A stretch of DNA of 64,000 nt from Uranotaenia lowii (GCF_029784155.1 NC_073693.1:231499621-231563620), one strand, 5' to 3'. Counted from the first letter of the stretch, positions 20,492 through 32,488 are shown. A program made the numbers and translations. The notes: generated by a model from the sequence alone, not told the origin.

Positions 20492-22951
20492 CAGGCCCGT
20501 GCGAAGGACCCGTCCATGGGGGGGGTTTTCGAAATTCAAATTAAGCTAAACATTATAACAATACCAAAAATACACAATCAACAAGGAAATGCATTTCTTA
20601 CATCATTTTCTTACTTACGATTATCATGATGATATATCACTAAAAAAAATAACACATTTTACTTTTTAATCAGTATCATTTCCCAAACAAATCACAATAA
20701 AAGTTTCAAATCATTGATATTTTCGCGAAGTCATTGATAATTTTTTGAAAATGATCTGAACTAGAAATTGGCTTCATAAATTGTTAGGAAATTGATAATA
20801 ACTGTTATTTACAGTTCATATTAATTTACAGTTCTTTCCGTCATTTTCAACTGGAGGGTAAATTAAAAAAATCCATTGTAGTCTTTTGAAATGATCACTG
20901 AACTGGAAATTTGTTTCAAAAGAATTTCTAAGCTCATTAAAAATAAACGTTTCAAAAACACAGAGTTTAAAATAAATCTGGATTCTAAAATAAATGTCCA
21001 TCAGATAAAAAGACTTACCATGATTAGTTTTTTAGGAAAATGATAATAATTGGTAATTTTTATTCATCTTAATTAAAATCCTTATCTTCATTTTCAACTG
21101 AAAGGTGATAGAAAAACTCCGCTGTAGTATTTTGAATTTGAACACAAACAAAAATTTAATCTCGATTAAAAATGTGAATTTTTAATAACTGAAAAACCAA
21201 TTTGATTTGAATTGATTTGAAATTCGTTTATTTGAAAGGGTGCAGTGCGCTATTCCGATTAAGCACCCTTAAAAACCAATTTTAACTTTGGATTATTTTT
21301 TCAATGGTTGATGGTTTAATTTAACTAGATAAAAAGAAGAATAGATTTATTTATTATTATTTGAAAAGTGCCAGTGAAAGAAATCAGAAAAAAAAACCTA
21401 TTTATATAAAAATAAACGGCTTGAATAGTTCATTTTTGAAGTTAAAAGACGATTTTATCTAAAGAAAATTAATGAAAAGTTTTTTTAATTTTCAATCTCA
21501 TGTTTTAAAGTTTGAAATTACAAGCTATAAGCATTTTGTAACTTTCGATTGAAATATTGGGTCCTGGAAAGAACAGAATGAAAATGAATATGAAAATGAA
21601 AAAGATAAGTTTTTTAAAACATTGCAGGAGGTTTTTTTAATAAACACGTTTCACCATAACAATTTTCATAATTTAAATGATGATTCAAGTCAACAGCATT
21701 TTGGTGCTTTTTTATGATTGATTTGGTAGATTTTAGCGTTCTGAACTCGAATCTTTTATCAAATTTGGTCGAACACTTAGAGTTTTGGTGATAAGCAGTT
21801 TTAAAACGTACCAGTTTTAAGTAAAATCAAATATTGATAACTACCAAACCTACACATACGAAAAAATCGGATTCCGACTCTGTTTATACATCCATCTCCA
21901 TCCAATTAAGGAATATTATTATGCTGAAAAAGATGCACGATCTAAAAAATGTAAAATTTAATAATTAAAAAAAATGTAAACATATCATTACAAGTACTTA
22001 TTATGTCAAAGTTTAGAAAGTGTAAAAAAATCTTGATTTCATTTAACACATTTGTTAAAACCTGCAAAAAGATTACATGTTTGCTTAAAAATATCTAAAA
22101 TTCAGTTTAGTTTAAAACATCAAAACAACAATGAAAAAAAGTAAAAAAAAAAAACAAAAAAATTCTATAACTTTTTTCGCGGAACTCAAAATAACTTGAA
22201 TTCTTGAGGAAAGTTGATAATTCATTTAAAACTTTTATTTTTGAATGTTATGTTTTGATTTGAGTTTTCGTATAATCAATGCAGAAATTTCTCCAATACT
22301 TAATACTAATTTCCAAAAGTCATTTTACTAACAAAAGCTGAAAGAAATATTGCATATTCAGATTCAGGGTACCCAAATTAGTCGAAATTACCTTTTTAAA
22401 TCATTGCACCTTAGAAAATGTAAATTTTGTGACCTTGTAAAAATTATGTGTTGTGTTGAGCATTTAGAAAAACAAAATAACACGTAATAAAATTTGATCA
22501 AAATTGGTTTCTTGAAGAATATCTCATATCAGCTTAACATTTGTAATGAAATAAACATTTTTTTTAAATAAAAAAAATGGTTTGTTTCAAACTATGTTCT
22601 TGTTTAGTTACACTTCTTAGTAAAAACCAATTCTGAAGACGAGGTTGGGTTTTTTTATGTCATGTTTTGAGTTCCTATTCAAAAGATTAATTGAATTGCA
22701 ATTTAGAACCAAAGTTATTATCATTTCGTAAACGTCGAATAGTATCGTAGATCGAAATGTCTCAAGCCAAGGGTGATTCAAGACTAAATTCCGCCGGAGG
22801 CGAGAAAAAATTCTTACTTGATTGTTCACACTTATTTTCAAATACATTTTAAGATCAAGAAATTTTCGATTACTTCGGAGAAAATTTTACTGAAAAAAAA
22901 CTTCATGGGGGGGGTTAAACCCCTAAAACCCCCCCCGTTCGCACGGCCTTG
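20492..22951. mobile_element. hAT-like non-autonomous element B
   Basis: The ends are inverted: left CAGGCCCGTGCGAA, right (reverse complement) CAAGGCCGTGCGAACGGG. A perfect 8-bp target duplication, GGCTGTGA, flanks it at 20484-20491 and 22952-22959, as expected for hAT. Both ends carry G-runs. The right end has a strong subterminal palindrome of eight G and eight C around TTAAACCCCTAAAA. The 2.4-kb interior is A/T-rich and shows no hAT transposase. Related copies are at 26576-28797 and, more distantly, 34215-36079. Confidence 0.88.
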
Positions 22952-22959
22952 GGCTGTGA

Positions 22960-23490
22960 TATAGGGCTCTTGCTCAGTGCAAAAGTTTGTTTGGCAAACA
23001 AAAATGACAGACATTTTTTCTCAGCTTGTTTCCGAACTAATCTTAAATCAAATATCAACTAAATAATTACCACATGTTAGCAGAAGATTCGAAATAAAAC
23101 AAATATTCTTTTTGCAAAAATGTCCATACATTCCCGGAAAATACAAAATTTTAGATAAACTTTGCTTTTGCCGCATATGAAAACTTTTGGTGTGTGCAAA
23201 CAGACCTCTTGTATGTGAATGTAGCAAGTCCAATTAAAAATAATTTAGACATAAAAATTTCTCGCGTGAACAAAAAAAAAATACAAAAACTGACATAAAC
23301 TAGTATCAACTATTTTCAATTTACAAAATTTGTTGTCTGGAAAACATATTCTAGTCTTATGTGAATTTCTAAGATGTTTTATACGACGAATGAGAGCTCA
23401 CGCGGGTTTTATTTACTAGATGTCATGAATTTCATTTCTAGCATCCGCTAGTAATGATTTTGTTCGTTCTTATTACTTGTAAACTTATAC
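22960..23490. other. Non-coding DNA
   Basis: A/T-rich sequence between two hAT-type elements. Nothing coding or repeated recognised. Confidence 0.5.
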
Positions 23491-23498
23491 GGTAAGAA

Positions 23499-24697
23499 TA
23501 AGGTTGCCAGATTGCCCGGTTTTATCCGAGTTCGCCCGGATAATTAATTCAAAATTTAGGAAAAGTCCAGTTCAGCCCGTTTTCATGGATTTCATTGAAA
23601 ATTGGAATTATTAACTTATTCGCCAAATCATACAACAACAAAAAAAATTGTGTTGTAAATTTCATTTATTTATGCGTCCAAAAACAAAATTTTTTGAGCA
23701 AAGTTGATAGAAAGAATCAAAAAAGGTTTTTTGGAAGCCTTAAGGGGGGGGTAGGGTCTAACGGGTATAAAAAAACACGATTTTCACGATTTTTTTCTAG
23801 AGCTATCGTTCAAACAAATGTATTCAAATTTTTTGCATTATACAAAGCATTGTTAAAAGAACATTTAGTAATTTTTTCGTAGAAAAATATTGAAAAATGA
23901 ACCGGTGACGGAGCACTTTCGAGGATGCCTTTTAGAAAACAGGATTTGCGGTGGACACTGTATCTCAGCACAGAATCATCTGAAGTCAAAAAATCCGAGC
24001 AAAATATTTTTAATAGATGTTTTTCTGGACCCCAACGTTTTTATTTAACTAAAAAAAATTTTTATGAAATTTTTGTGGCTGTTTGAAGTAAAAACTACGA
24101 TTTTTCAAGAAAAAATCCGCCATTTTTTATCTGTAAAATCTCCCCAAAGTAAAAAAACAAAAAAAGAAAAACGTTGGGGTCTGGTATTTTATATGTAGAA
24201 AATATGTTCCAAATTTGAAAAGAATCGGATAAGTAGTTTTCAAATGACGATGTCCACGGACTTTAAAAATGTGCTTTCGAGAAAAACGCGTTTGAAGTTT
24301 CTGCTCTTGCTTTCTTGCAGTATAAGATAGGAGGAGATAAAGGCCTATAATTTCTACAGTTTTGCTTCAATTGACTTGAAAATTTGACACAACATTCTTG
24401 AAATGTTTTACAATAAGAAAATAAAAAAATAAAAAAATCGATTTTTTAAAAGTGTTAGACCCTACCCCCCCCTTAAACACGATTTAAATTTGCTACTGAG
24501 TAGTGATTAAAAAATTGTTTTCGTTAGTTTTTTTTTTTGTTGAGTTATTCTTGAGTTTTGACTAAATTTGCCCGGATATTGCCGGGATTTTTGGTCGACA
24601 ATTTCGAAATCAAATTCCCGGATTTTGCCAGGTTTTTAGATAAAATTACCCGGATTTTTGCGGCCCAGATATGTGCTAAAAAAATCTGGCAAACTTA
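23499..24697. mobile_element. hAT-type MITE, CCCGGA family, copy 1
   Basis: Terminal repeats are TAAGGTTGCCAGATT (left) and TAAGTTTGCCAGATT (right, reverse complement), with many CCCGGAT phrases in the subterminal parts. Flanking octamers GGTAAGAA (23491-23498) and GGCTAGAA (24698-24705) match at 6 of 8, a decayed target duplication. It is split by a separate element at 23745-24472. The clean copy at 28135-28555 confirms the ends. No coding capacity. Confidence 0.75.
23745..24472. mobile_element. G-rich-ended MITE, family E, copy 1
   Basis: Inverted ends GGGGGGGGTAGGGTCTAAC (left) and the same on the reverse complement at the right, flanked on both sides by TTAA (23741-23744, 24473-24476). 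A second copy at 36998-37604 shares almost the whole interior, including GGATGCCTTTTAGAAAACAG and GTGGACACTGTATCTCAGC, but lacks about 120 bp. TTAA is the piggyBac target, yet ends starting GGG are not typical of that superfamily, so classification stays open. Confidence 0.8.
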
Positions 24698-24709
24698 GGC
24701 TAGAACAAA

Positions 24710-26370
24710 ACTTGATTGTCCATTGAGGTAGGGTCATCTCTCTGTGAATGGTATTTTGTGTGCGAAAAGCATATTCCAGGTTTTATTTCAAGTGTAAATA
24801 GGAAATAAACTAACGTGTTGATCGATTTTTAAAACGACAGTTCTACTTCAAATCAATCATCAAACTAATGGTTCTCTGCTCTATCTTCTGCCATGTCAAT
24901 CCAAATTACAGAAATTTTGTGTTTTATCAGAAAACCAAAAGCACCTTAGGGTAAGGAGCGTTTAAAAGGAAATTACAATTCTTGTGAACTTTTGATCCTT
25001 TCTATTAAGTGCTCCTTTGAGAAAACGTGAGTTCACTTCTAGCATCCTTTGTATGTGCTGCTCTGTGAACGAGGGAGCTCTCTTCAGAGGAAATTACTAT
25101 TTCCTGCCATTTTAAGGAAAATCCTCAATTCATTTCTGTGAACTGTGTTGAGTTCCATTTTTCTTAATGATCAGTTCTTTTGCTTGAAAGGGAGCTACTG
25201 GAATTTCTCCTCCGAAGAATGTGCTTGTGTAAGCTCCTTCAGGGACCTGTTCATTTTCCCGGCTACCGAGAAATTTTGCTTCCAAAACGCTAGCAGCAAG
25301 TTGTCTGCCTTGCTTCACCTGCCTTCGTTGATTAGGTTGGTAGAGAGGCAAAACAGTTGTAAAATAAATACCTTGCGGTTGCCTTTGCAACATTGCAGCA
25401 TCCCTTTCTGGGAGACGTCCTCGGTTGCTATATCTACAGGGAAGATCCCAAAGCCCATGCATATCCGACCGATGCCAAGGTTTGTTTCAGCTCCAACAAA
25501 GAAAAGAAGAAACGAACGGCAGACACAAGCCAAAGTTTATCTTCGAGCATGAAGCCATTTATAAAACTTCCCACGGGAATTGAGTCCGTGACTGAATGTT
25601 TTTTTTTCTTCGGAAAAACTTCCATCCACACATGAAACACACATACGCATACACCCACACTCACACTCATATACACCACGCGCTCACTTGTTGACATACA
25701 CACCTGTGAATGAAGCCGCAACAACAACAACAAACTTGGGTCGTGCAAGGCGATAGTTCAGTTTAGTCAGCCCCAGCCAGCCAAGTCGTTCCGGTTTTCC
25801 AGACGAGAGTTGATAATAATAATTGATATTAGTAGCTCCTTGGCGTCCAGTGTCGCAGGACGGTTTCCGGTTTCTCCGAAGGCTCCAGAGAGCGCATCCA
25901 AGTTTATGATCCTTCTGAAATATAAGGAAAGTTTCACGTTTCGCTGCCGCTTCCGAGCAGTCTGCTGTGTGATATCGTATCGGTTGAGGGGGCTGCACCT
26001 TTCCCAGGCTGATTTTGACCTCGCCGTTTCGAAACCACGGTGTCGATATTATTTACAATGTTGACTGGTTTACCCCTTTGGGGAGTAATGGGATTCAATT
26101 ATAATTAGTTTTGATTCGGTTATCGAGGTATAAGGTAGCAATTAGCGGAACCGGAGGGGATGTAAATAATACAGTTGCTACAAAAATAACCGTTTGGTAC
26201 GATTATTTTGAATGTTGCGACACTTGCTTTTATATTGTTAGACAAAAAATAAAAAGGTTATTGTATAGCGAAAATTGACATTCATTATGAATATTTTTGG
26301 TAAAATATTTAGCTTCACAGCTCATAAAATCCAGGATACCGGACCGGACCAGATTTATCTCGAATTTTTC
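24710..26370. other. Mostly unique-looking, GC-richer non-coding DNA
   Basis: From about 25120 to 26060 base composition is balanced and none of the local repeat families occurs, suggesting host sequence (intron or intergenic). An imperfect CA-rich microsatellite is at 25628-25680. Several overlapping frames of 80-135 codons occur on both strands (for example 25145-25552) but none has a supported start, domain or splice context. Confidence 0.4.
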
Positions 26371-26575
26371 ATTAAAAATTAGCATAAGCATAAGTTGAGC
26401 GCCGATGTGGTGTAGTGGATAGACTGGCGCGAGTCTGGTAACCCAGGCGTGCTGGGTTCGATTCCCGGTATTGGCAAGAAAAACTTTTGGGTTCGAATCC
26501 CATAAGTTGCCGACAGGTACGATGTGTTTCATTGTATTGGATAATCATATATTTCAGAGGGAATGCATCTGGGGT

Positions 26576-28797
26576 CAGGGCCGTAGGAAGAACCGACTCA
26601 TGGGGGGGGGTTTTGGTGACTAATTTTTACCTATGAGTTTTCTTCTAAAAACACACAAATAAAAAAAAAATTAAAACAAATTATATTTGCAACTATATGA
26701 TTATCCATTTTTAAGTACTCGTTAATAGTTTTCGTATGAAATTTTAACAAAAGAGAAGACACGAGTGCCACAAGGATAGTAATGTGTCATTAATAAAACC
26801 TTAAAAACGTAACTTTTAAAAAGTGGTCCTTAGCCTAAAGGGTGAGTTTTTTTTAATTTGTTTAAAATTCTGGTAGAACAAAGCTATTTGATTTGAGCAT
26901 AAAATAAGTTCTTTTTAGGGTAGCTTGTATTTTCTTTAAAAAAAAACTTATTCTATACTCAAATCAAACAAGCCCAATCTTCTGAACTCTTTTGCTAATT
27001 CCAAGGTTCTTACCTTTGATGAAAATAAAAAAATATCCAATAAAACAGTAAGAGATCAAATTTGCTTGATGCAAACTTGAACTAAATTTATGATATTAGT
27101 TTGAAATTTGGCTATAAAATAGCTGCAATATTGATAAAATGTTAAACAATACACCGAAAAAAAGTGCAGATTTCCAGGTGAAGATCAGGTACATGTTTCT
27201 TAAACACGAAATATTTTTCAAAAAAAAAAATCAATTCCATACCAAAAATCCTGTGGATGATTTTTTTTAATATAATTTTGAATATTTTGCATAAATCAAA
27301 ACTTAGAAAATCAACTCAAATTCAACATTATATTTGTGATTTTCAGCTGAATTGTGTGTACGAACTTATTCTGATTAAAAACTTTAAAATAAGGAAATTG
27401 AATTGAGAAGCAAATTTTTATGTTTATGTTCTTGAATTTCTCAACAATTTTATGTTGATTGAAAAACTCATTCACAAGCTATTTTTTTTTTCTGAATTAA
27501 AAAATTGAACTTATTATTTCCGAATTTTTATACGATTTCCAAAATGTACAAAAGATAAGATTTCCGAATCTTAATTCAGATCAGAATTTCATGAGCCGAA
27601 TTTTAGAGCCCTCATTCATGAAGCTATTATTTTAACTTTGTAGTGCTGGTTTGATCTTAATTCATTATTTCAATTATTTATTTTTATTCTGTTTTGTGAA
27701 TCTGATTTAAAAGGTGAATTTCGAATGATGAATGAGACTGGTTTCCAATTTTGGCTCGCCACTTAGAAGCTTTAAATGTTTCAACTTTGTGTTAGAATAA
27801 AGTTTAAGAACTTCGAATTTGAATATAAAATAAATTTCTACTTTTTCTATACTTGGAAAACTATTATTAAAATATTGAAAATGCATTTGATTTCAAAAAA
27901 CATGATTCAAATTTGATATGACATGCAAAACCTAATTCGAACAAAGATTTCAAAGCAGCTTTTCATTCCTTATTTCTTATAATTATTCGAACTGAAAATA
28001 AAGAATCCCAAACTTGATACAAATCATAAATACGAAAATATGTAAAAATACAATTTTGGTTATAGGAATATGGAACCAGAACCTCCAAATTGGTTTTAAT
28101 TTAAAATTTAATAATCAAACCTGAATTTCTATGATAAGGTTGCCGAATTGTCCGGTTTTAACTGGATTGGGCCGGATATTTAATATATAATTTGGGAAAA
28201 ATCCGCTCCGACCAGGTTGCCCAGATTTCATTGGAAAAGCCCGGATATTGCTCGGGTTTGTTCTTATTCTAATTCTTAAATCATGCTGTAAAATAAACAA
28301 ACTGTGTTGTAATTTTCTTTTTATTTATGCTTCGAAAATGTTTGCAGCAAGTTTAAAAAAATTATCATGAAAGGTTTTTTAAGTTTTTTTAGATTTTTGA
28401 TGAGCAATTTCTAGGTTTTGACCAAAATTGCGCGGTTTTCCCTGGATTTGGTCGACAATTTTGATATCAAATACCCGGATTTTGCCAGGTTTTCATATAA
28501 AACAGCCCGGATTTGTCCGGCCCGGATAAGTGCTGAAAAAAATTTGACAACCTTATTCTATGAACAAATGAGAAAATTTTGAAAAACTGGAGCAGAATTT
28601 TGAATTTGAGATGGGTTTTTGAGGTTTTTGTGGTAGTTTTTAATTTAAGATAGATACTACTGAATATCTTTGCTCTATTATCATAATTTGATTGTGAATT
28701 TAAAATTTCGAGTGTAGAGTAGAAAACCTCGCTTGCTTTTTTGGACCTTCATGGGGGGGGTTTAACCCCCAAAACCCCCCCCGTTCCTACGGCCATG
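26576..28797. mobile_element. hAT-like non-autonomous element C
   Basis: Left end CAGGGCCGTAGGAA, right end (reverse complement) CATGGCCGTAGGAACGGG, and a perfect 8-bp target duplication TCTGGGGT at 26568-26575 and 28798-28805. G-runs and a G8/C8 subterminal palindrome resemble element B. It lies inside the SINE and itself contains another hAT-type MITE at 28135-28555. The interior (for example GTTTGAAATTTGGCT, CTCATTCACAAGCT) matches a terminus-less fossil at 47960-48750. No transposase frame seen. Confidence 0.9.
28135..28555. mobile_element. hAT-type MITE, CCCGGA family, copy 2
   Basis: Ends TAAGGTTGCC (left) and TAAGGTTGTC (right, reverse complement), with a perfect 8-bp target duplication TTCTATGA at 28127-28134 and 28556-28563. 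At 421 bp it is the uninterrupted version of the family seen at 23499-24697. It is nested inside element C, which is nested in the SINE. Confidence 0.9.
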
Positions 28798-29222
28798 TCT
28801 GGGGTTAATCTGAAGAGACTATTGCAAGCGGAGTGGATTGCCAACCATTGTAGGTCTCTGAAGGTTGGATGACTTCCCTCGACGAACCATCGGCTGTGAA
28901 AGCCTGAGAAGAAATTCGAAGGCCAAGCCACACAGACATAGGCTGGACCTTGGTACCGATGGGGGAACCATACATACATACATACAAAAATTTGCATAAG
29001 CATAAGCCCTATAATAATCCATTAAAAAAATTAATAAAAATAAAAAAATGGCAGGTAATTCCATCTGTTTTGCTTGTAATTAACTGTAAATCCAAATATT
29101 GATCTTTGACTCTCTTAATTTACTAAACTCAAGATTTTTTTTCATTGGTGATTCAATAAGCTCAAGAGTATGGAAGGTTTAGCTTATAAGATTGAGCAAA
29201 GAATAAGTTTTGTTTAAGAAAT

Positions 29223-29378
29223 GGCGGCGGAGCCTAGCCGCTAAAATTCGAACTGTCGACGAAAACCTTGACTGGGACCAGGTGGAGACGCTGGCTCCGG
29301 ATCGTCAACAGTGGAGGTCTTTTACCAGGGCCCTATGCACCGGAGGATCGGCGCGAGATCATAAAGTAAGTAAGTATG
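29223..29378 (+). pseudogene. 5'-truncated LINE tail (C-terminus of polyprotein)
   Basis: A plus-strand frame reads RRSLAAKIRTVDENLDWDQV, then LAPDRQQWRSFTRALCTGG, resembling the extreme C-terminus of LINE polyproteins. It ends in an (AAGT)n-type tail. Direct repeats TAAGAAAT at 29215-29222 and 29379-29386 suggest a target duplication. Only the last ~50 codons are present, as expected from premature arrest of reverse transcription. The family differs from the LINE at 6032-8700. Confidence 0.7.
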
Positions 29379-29389
29379 TAAGAAATTGA

Positions 29390-30050
29390 AAGCTTTCTTT
29401 TTTTTTTCGAATGAAATACGTTTAATCTACCAGACTCTTGAGCAGATTTAAAGATTTTCATCACCGTTGAAAGTTTCTTTTCTCTATTTGATATCTTAAA
29501 GCTGCATTATACAATTTTAGCTTACTTTTTTGAAAATTACACTTGAGAACAGCATTTTTGGTTCCTAAGCTGATTTTAGCGTCCTGAACTCGAATCATTT
29601 GGCAGATTTTGATAAAGACATATTTGATAAATCGTCTGAAAATTTTTAAATAGATCGATTTTTGAGTTAATTCGATCATTGATAACTGATGAACCAACTC
29701 AAATAAGATGTTTTATAATTTCAGAGGTGCTTATTCTCTTAGTTTTTACTTTCAATATTTTTAAATTGAGTTCGTAACTCAATAATCTCATAAAAAATAT
29801 GATAATTTTTTTTTAAACTAATAACAAATCTATTAGATCAAAGATGATGCTGAGAAAATATCTTCCTTTTTTTGTGCGATTTTTTTAATAACATTTGCAT
29901 GAACATGAAAAATGCTTATATTCTTTTTTCAACTATTTCTTTTCAGGAAGTTTTAAAACTTCAATGAAAATTTAACTAAATACACTGATTAATGTATTGT
30001 TTTTAAGTTAAATAAAAAATATATAAAAATCTTTGAAAAACTTCAATTCA
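29390..30050. other. AT-rich DNA with a fossil of a hAT-like interior
   Basis: Around 29570-29660 the phrase GATTTTAGCGTCCTGAACTC matches the interior of element B near 21732-21760. No ends remain. No gene. Confidence 0.45.
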
Positions 30051-30054
30051 CCGG

Positions 30055-30205
30055 ATGTAGTATGAGTATCACTACAATACGAGTATTGAGTGAAAAGGCC
30101 CAACTTGTAGGAAAAAATGGTGTTATTTGATGCCAACATTTATCCAAAATGGCTGCTTCCGCTTTCATTTTCAAAGCATTAAATAACCGAAAATTTCCAG
30201 CAGAA
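30055..30205 (+). repeat. Single diverged unit of the YY1-motif repeat
   Basis: Contains ATACGAGTATTGAGTGAAAA, then AAAATGGCTGCTTCCGCTTT, the same order as in the array at 1433-2860. One unit or slightly more, strongly diverged. Confidence 0.6.
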
Positions 30206-30229
30206 AATTCTTGTAAGGCTTTCTCTCGT

Positions 30230-32485
30230 TAAACTTTATTATACGTTTTAAATATATTATAGAATCATCGCATAAAACTCGAAAAACAGCAGATACCAAC
30301 CAAAGTGGAGGCAATATACATACATATTTTTGACTTCTGGCTTAAGCGATAAGAATTATACACATTGGACGATATTCTACACATTATTCGTACATCCTCA
30401 AAATTATGCGAGAGAGCGCAAGTTTTGTTCTCAATGCATATAAACAGTTGCCAGCGGCAATATTTGTCGCTGCTCTCATTGGACAAGTTTACCAAATTAA
30501 CTATGTGTTTTTTTTTATCAATCTGGTTGCACTGTTTATTGCAGAGAGAACAACAAGATTGTTTTCTCACTTGATTCCCACGCGGGAGAACAAATTCTCA
30601 AACCTGCCGGACTATTTATCATATCCGATTTAAACCGTCTTCAAGTAACGATTTTTACGATCTTTTACTTATTTGGTAAGAGTTGCGATTCCCATTAACA
30701 TTGTTATCAGGTATCAGAAAAGGGGTAGGCTTGATAGCGGCACGTTATCCAAACAAAAGGGAAAATTGTGCCTAGCCTTTTTTTTACAGATTTCATCATA
30801 TACCTGAGAAACCTGAAAACCATAAAAGGATTAGAAAATAAATAAATATTTAGGGCATAAAGCCGATCCACGTAGGGATTTTAAAGCGATGAAGCTTATA
30901 ACCACATTGGGTGAAAAATGACAGATTGTTATTTAAGTTTAAATTCTTAGAATAAGATACACTTATAACAGGATAGGCGAGAGTACATAAAAGCTTTCTA
31001 GCAAACGAAAAACAGGCATATATGAGCTAAAATGAATCACTCATTTTTGATTCACAACTACAAAATTCAGAAGATTTGAGTTTACAATGATCAGAAAGTG
31101 TTCTAACCAGGATGCTACAACTACAATAAGGGCAAATAAACGATTTTATAATGGCAAAGTTGGCATTTAGCCTATCCACATAGGGATTTTTAAGCAATGA
31201 AGCTTTTTTAAATCATAATATCGGAAATAAGGACTTTTTTGAACTTTCTCCGTTAAATTCTAACATACATTAAAAAAAAATGAAGTCGGGCAAAAGAGGG
31301 ACATGTACACACTAAGTGAAAGGTAAATATAGGTACAGTAGTACCTCTGAATCATAGCTTAACCATACAGGAGATTCAGAGCACAAAGTCTTGATTTTAT
31401 ATATTTTTATTTAACTGACCAGTTAGCGCTCTGGTTAGACGACTACAAAGAGTTCCTGTGACAACAAATTTAAAACAAGCGATAGCTGTAGCAGTGGATT
31501 CTAGAACCAGGATTGACGTTTGATAACGAAATATTAGAGTACGATACTAGAGGAGCATTGACTCTTCTTAACACTATAGCCATTCTAAAGCTAAGGGAAC
31601 ATGTGTCAATACAAGAGAAATGACATAAATTAGGTGAAACAGATATGGCTGTCGACATGCGATACAAGTTTTGATCGAAAGCTTGATTTAATAGGGAATT
31701 TTAAAGCCTTTTGGCAACCTAAAAGACATTTTTTTTTAACACTTTTTCCATGGAAACGATATTTGTACGGCTTGAATGATTGAATAACCATGACGCAATT
31801 TTAAAAATTTAATATCTTTATATGAAAGGACATTTACCTCCAAGAAATTCTGTTACCAATCCAAAGATAGAAGGGACTGAACACTTGTCCATAATAAGGA
31901 AAATACACTAATTTTGCGCTTGATGTAACAGATATAACTGATGTAATTTAGATTATATTCTTCTATGATTTCAAATCGGTTAATATTAACAGATAGCCAA
32001 AAGAAATGGGACCGTAAGCGATGCGTTTGCGATTCACATTTGAACACATGTGAAGAGATTTTATAAAACGGAGTTACTAGGAGAGCAAAAAGATTAGTTA
32101 TAAGAAAAATCATATTCCAAGTTGGCAAAACAAGAAAATATAGAAGAATACAGCTTGTGCAAATGCATGTACTACATATGCACTATTGGCATACCCTTCT
32201 CGAGAGAGAATACGTACAAAAGTTCAAAAATACTAGCAAGAATTTAAAACTGATTCAGATTCAAAACATTTCTTCCAATGTTTTGAACTTGAAAAACTTC
32301 TGAACTCTGCATGCAATAATTGACCTTGACCTATTTTCTCCCCCGCCCAGATACAAACTCATTGATTTCCAATAGACAGAAATATGAGATAAACGTATCT
32401 GGGAAGTACTGGATAAGTCGCCTCGTACGACATGGACCAGTATCCCAGTGGCAGTATTCTTTTGGCCGCTGCCACACAGCCAATT
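30230..32485. other. Non-coding DNA with a ~308-bp spaced duplication
   Basis: The phrase GGCATAAAGCCGATCCACG followed by AGCGATGAAGC at about 30853-30897 recurs as GGCATTTAGCCTATCCACA then AGCAATGAAGC at 31161-31205, suggesting an old tandem duplication. A short hairpin (CTCTGAATC facing GATTCAGAG) lies at about 31345-31382. No supported gene. Confidence 0.45.
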
Positions 32486-32488
32486 GCC

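Larger units (their letters stand above)
26395..28985 (+). mobile_element. tRNA-derived SINE, second family, split by a hAT element
   Basis: The head at 26399-26476 is tRNA-like: acceptor arms GCCGATG and TATTGGC pair, an A box (TGGTGTAGTGG) and a B box (GGGTTCGATTCC) are present, and a second B-box-like GGGTTCGAATCC follows at about 26490. The body stops at 26575, where a hAT element has inserted, resumes at 28806 and ends in a (CATA)n tail at 28965-28985. Flanking direct repeats of 21 bp with one mismatch (26374-26394 and 28986-29006, both ending GCATAAGCATAAG) mark the target duplication. Without the insert the SINE is about 360 bp. Confidence 0.88.

Noticed and set aside
20492..22951. LTR retrotransposon
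   Set aside because: Ends are inverted rather than direct repeats, the duplication is 8 bp, and no gag-pol or primer-binding site is seen.
25145..25552. 135-codon frame as a host gene
   Set aside because: Frames of similar length overlap it on both strands, none has a recognised motif, and GC-richer DNA opens frames by chance.
26399..26476. Functional tRNA gene
   Set aside because: Acceptor and T arms pair, but the anticodon arm has the wrong spacing and loop size, and the sequence continues into a SINE body with a 21-bp target duplication.
28749..29064. Minus-strand frames of 60-84 codons
   Set aside because: They are the complement of the SINE body and its CATA tail.
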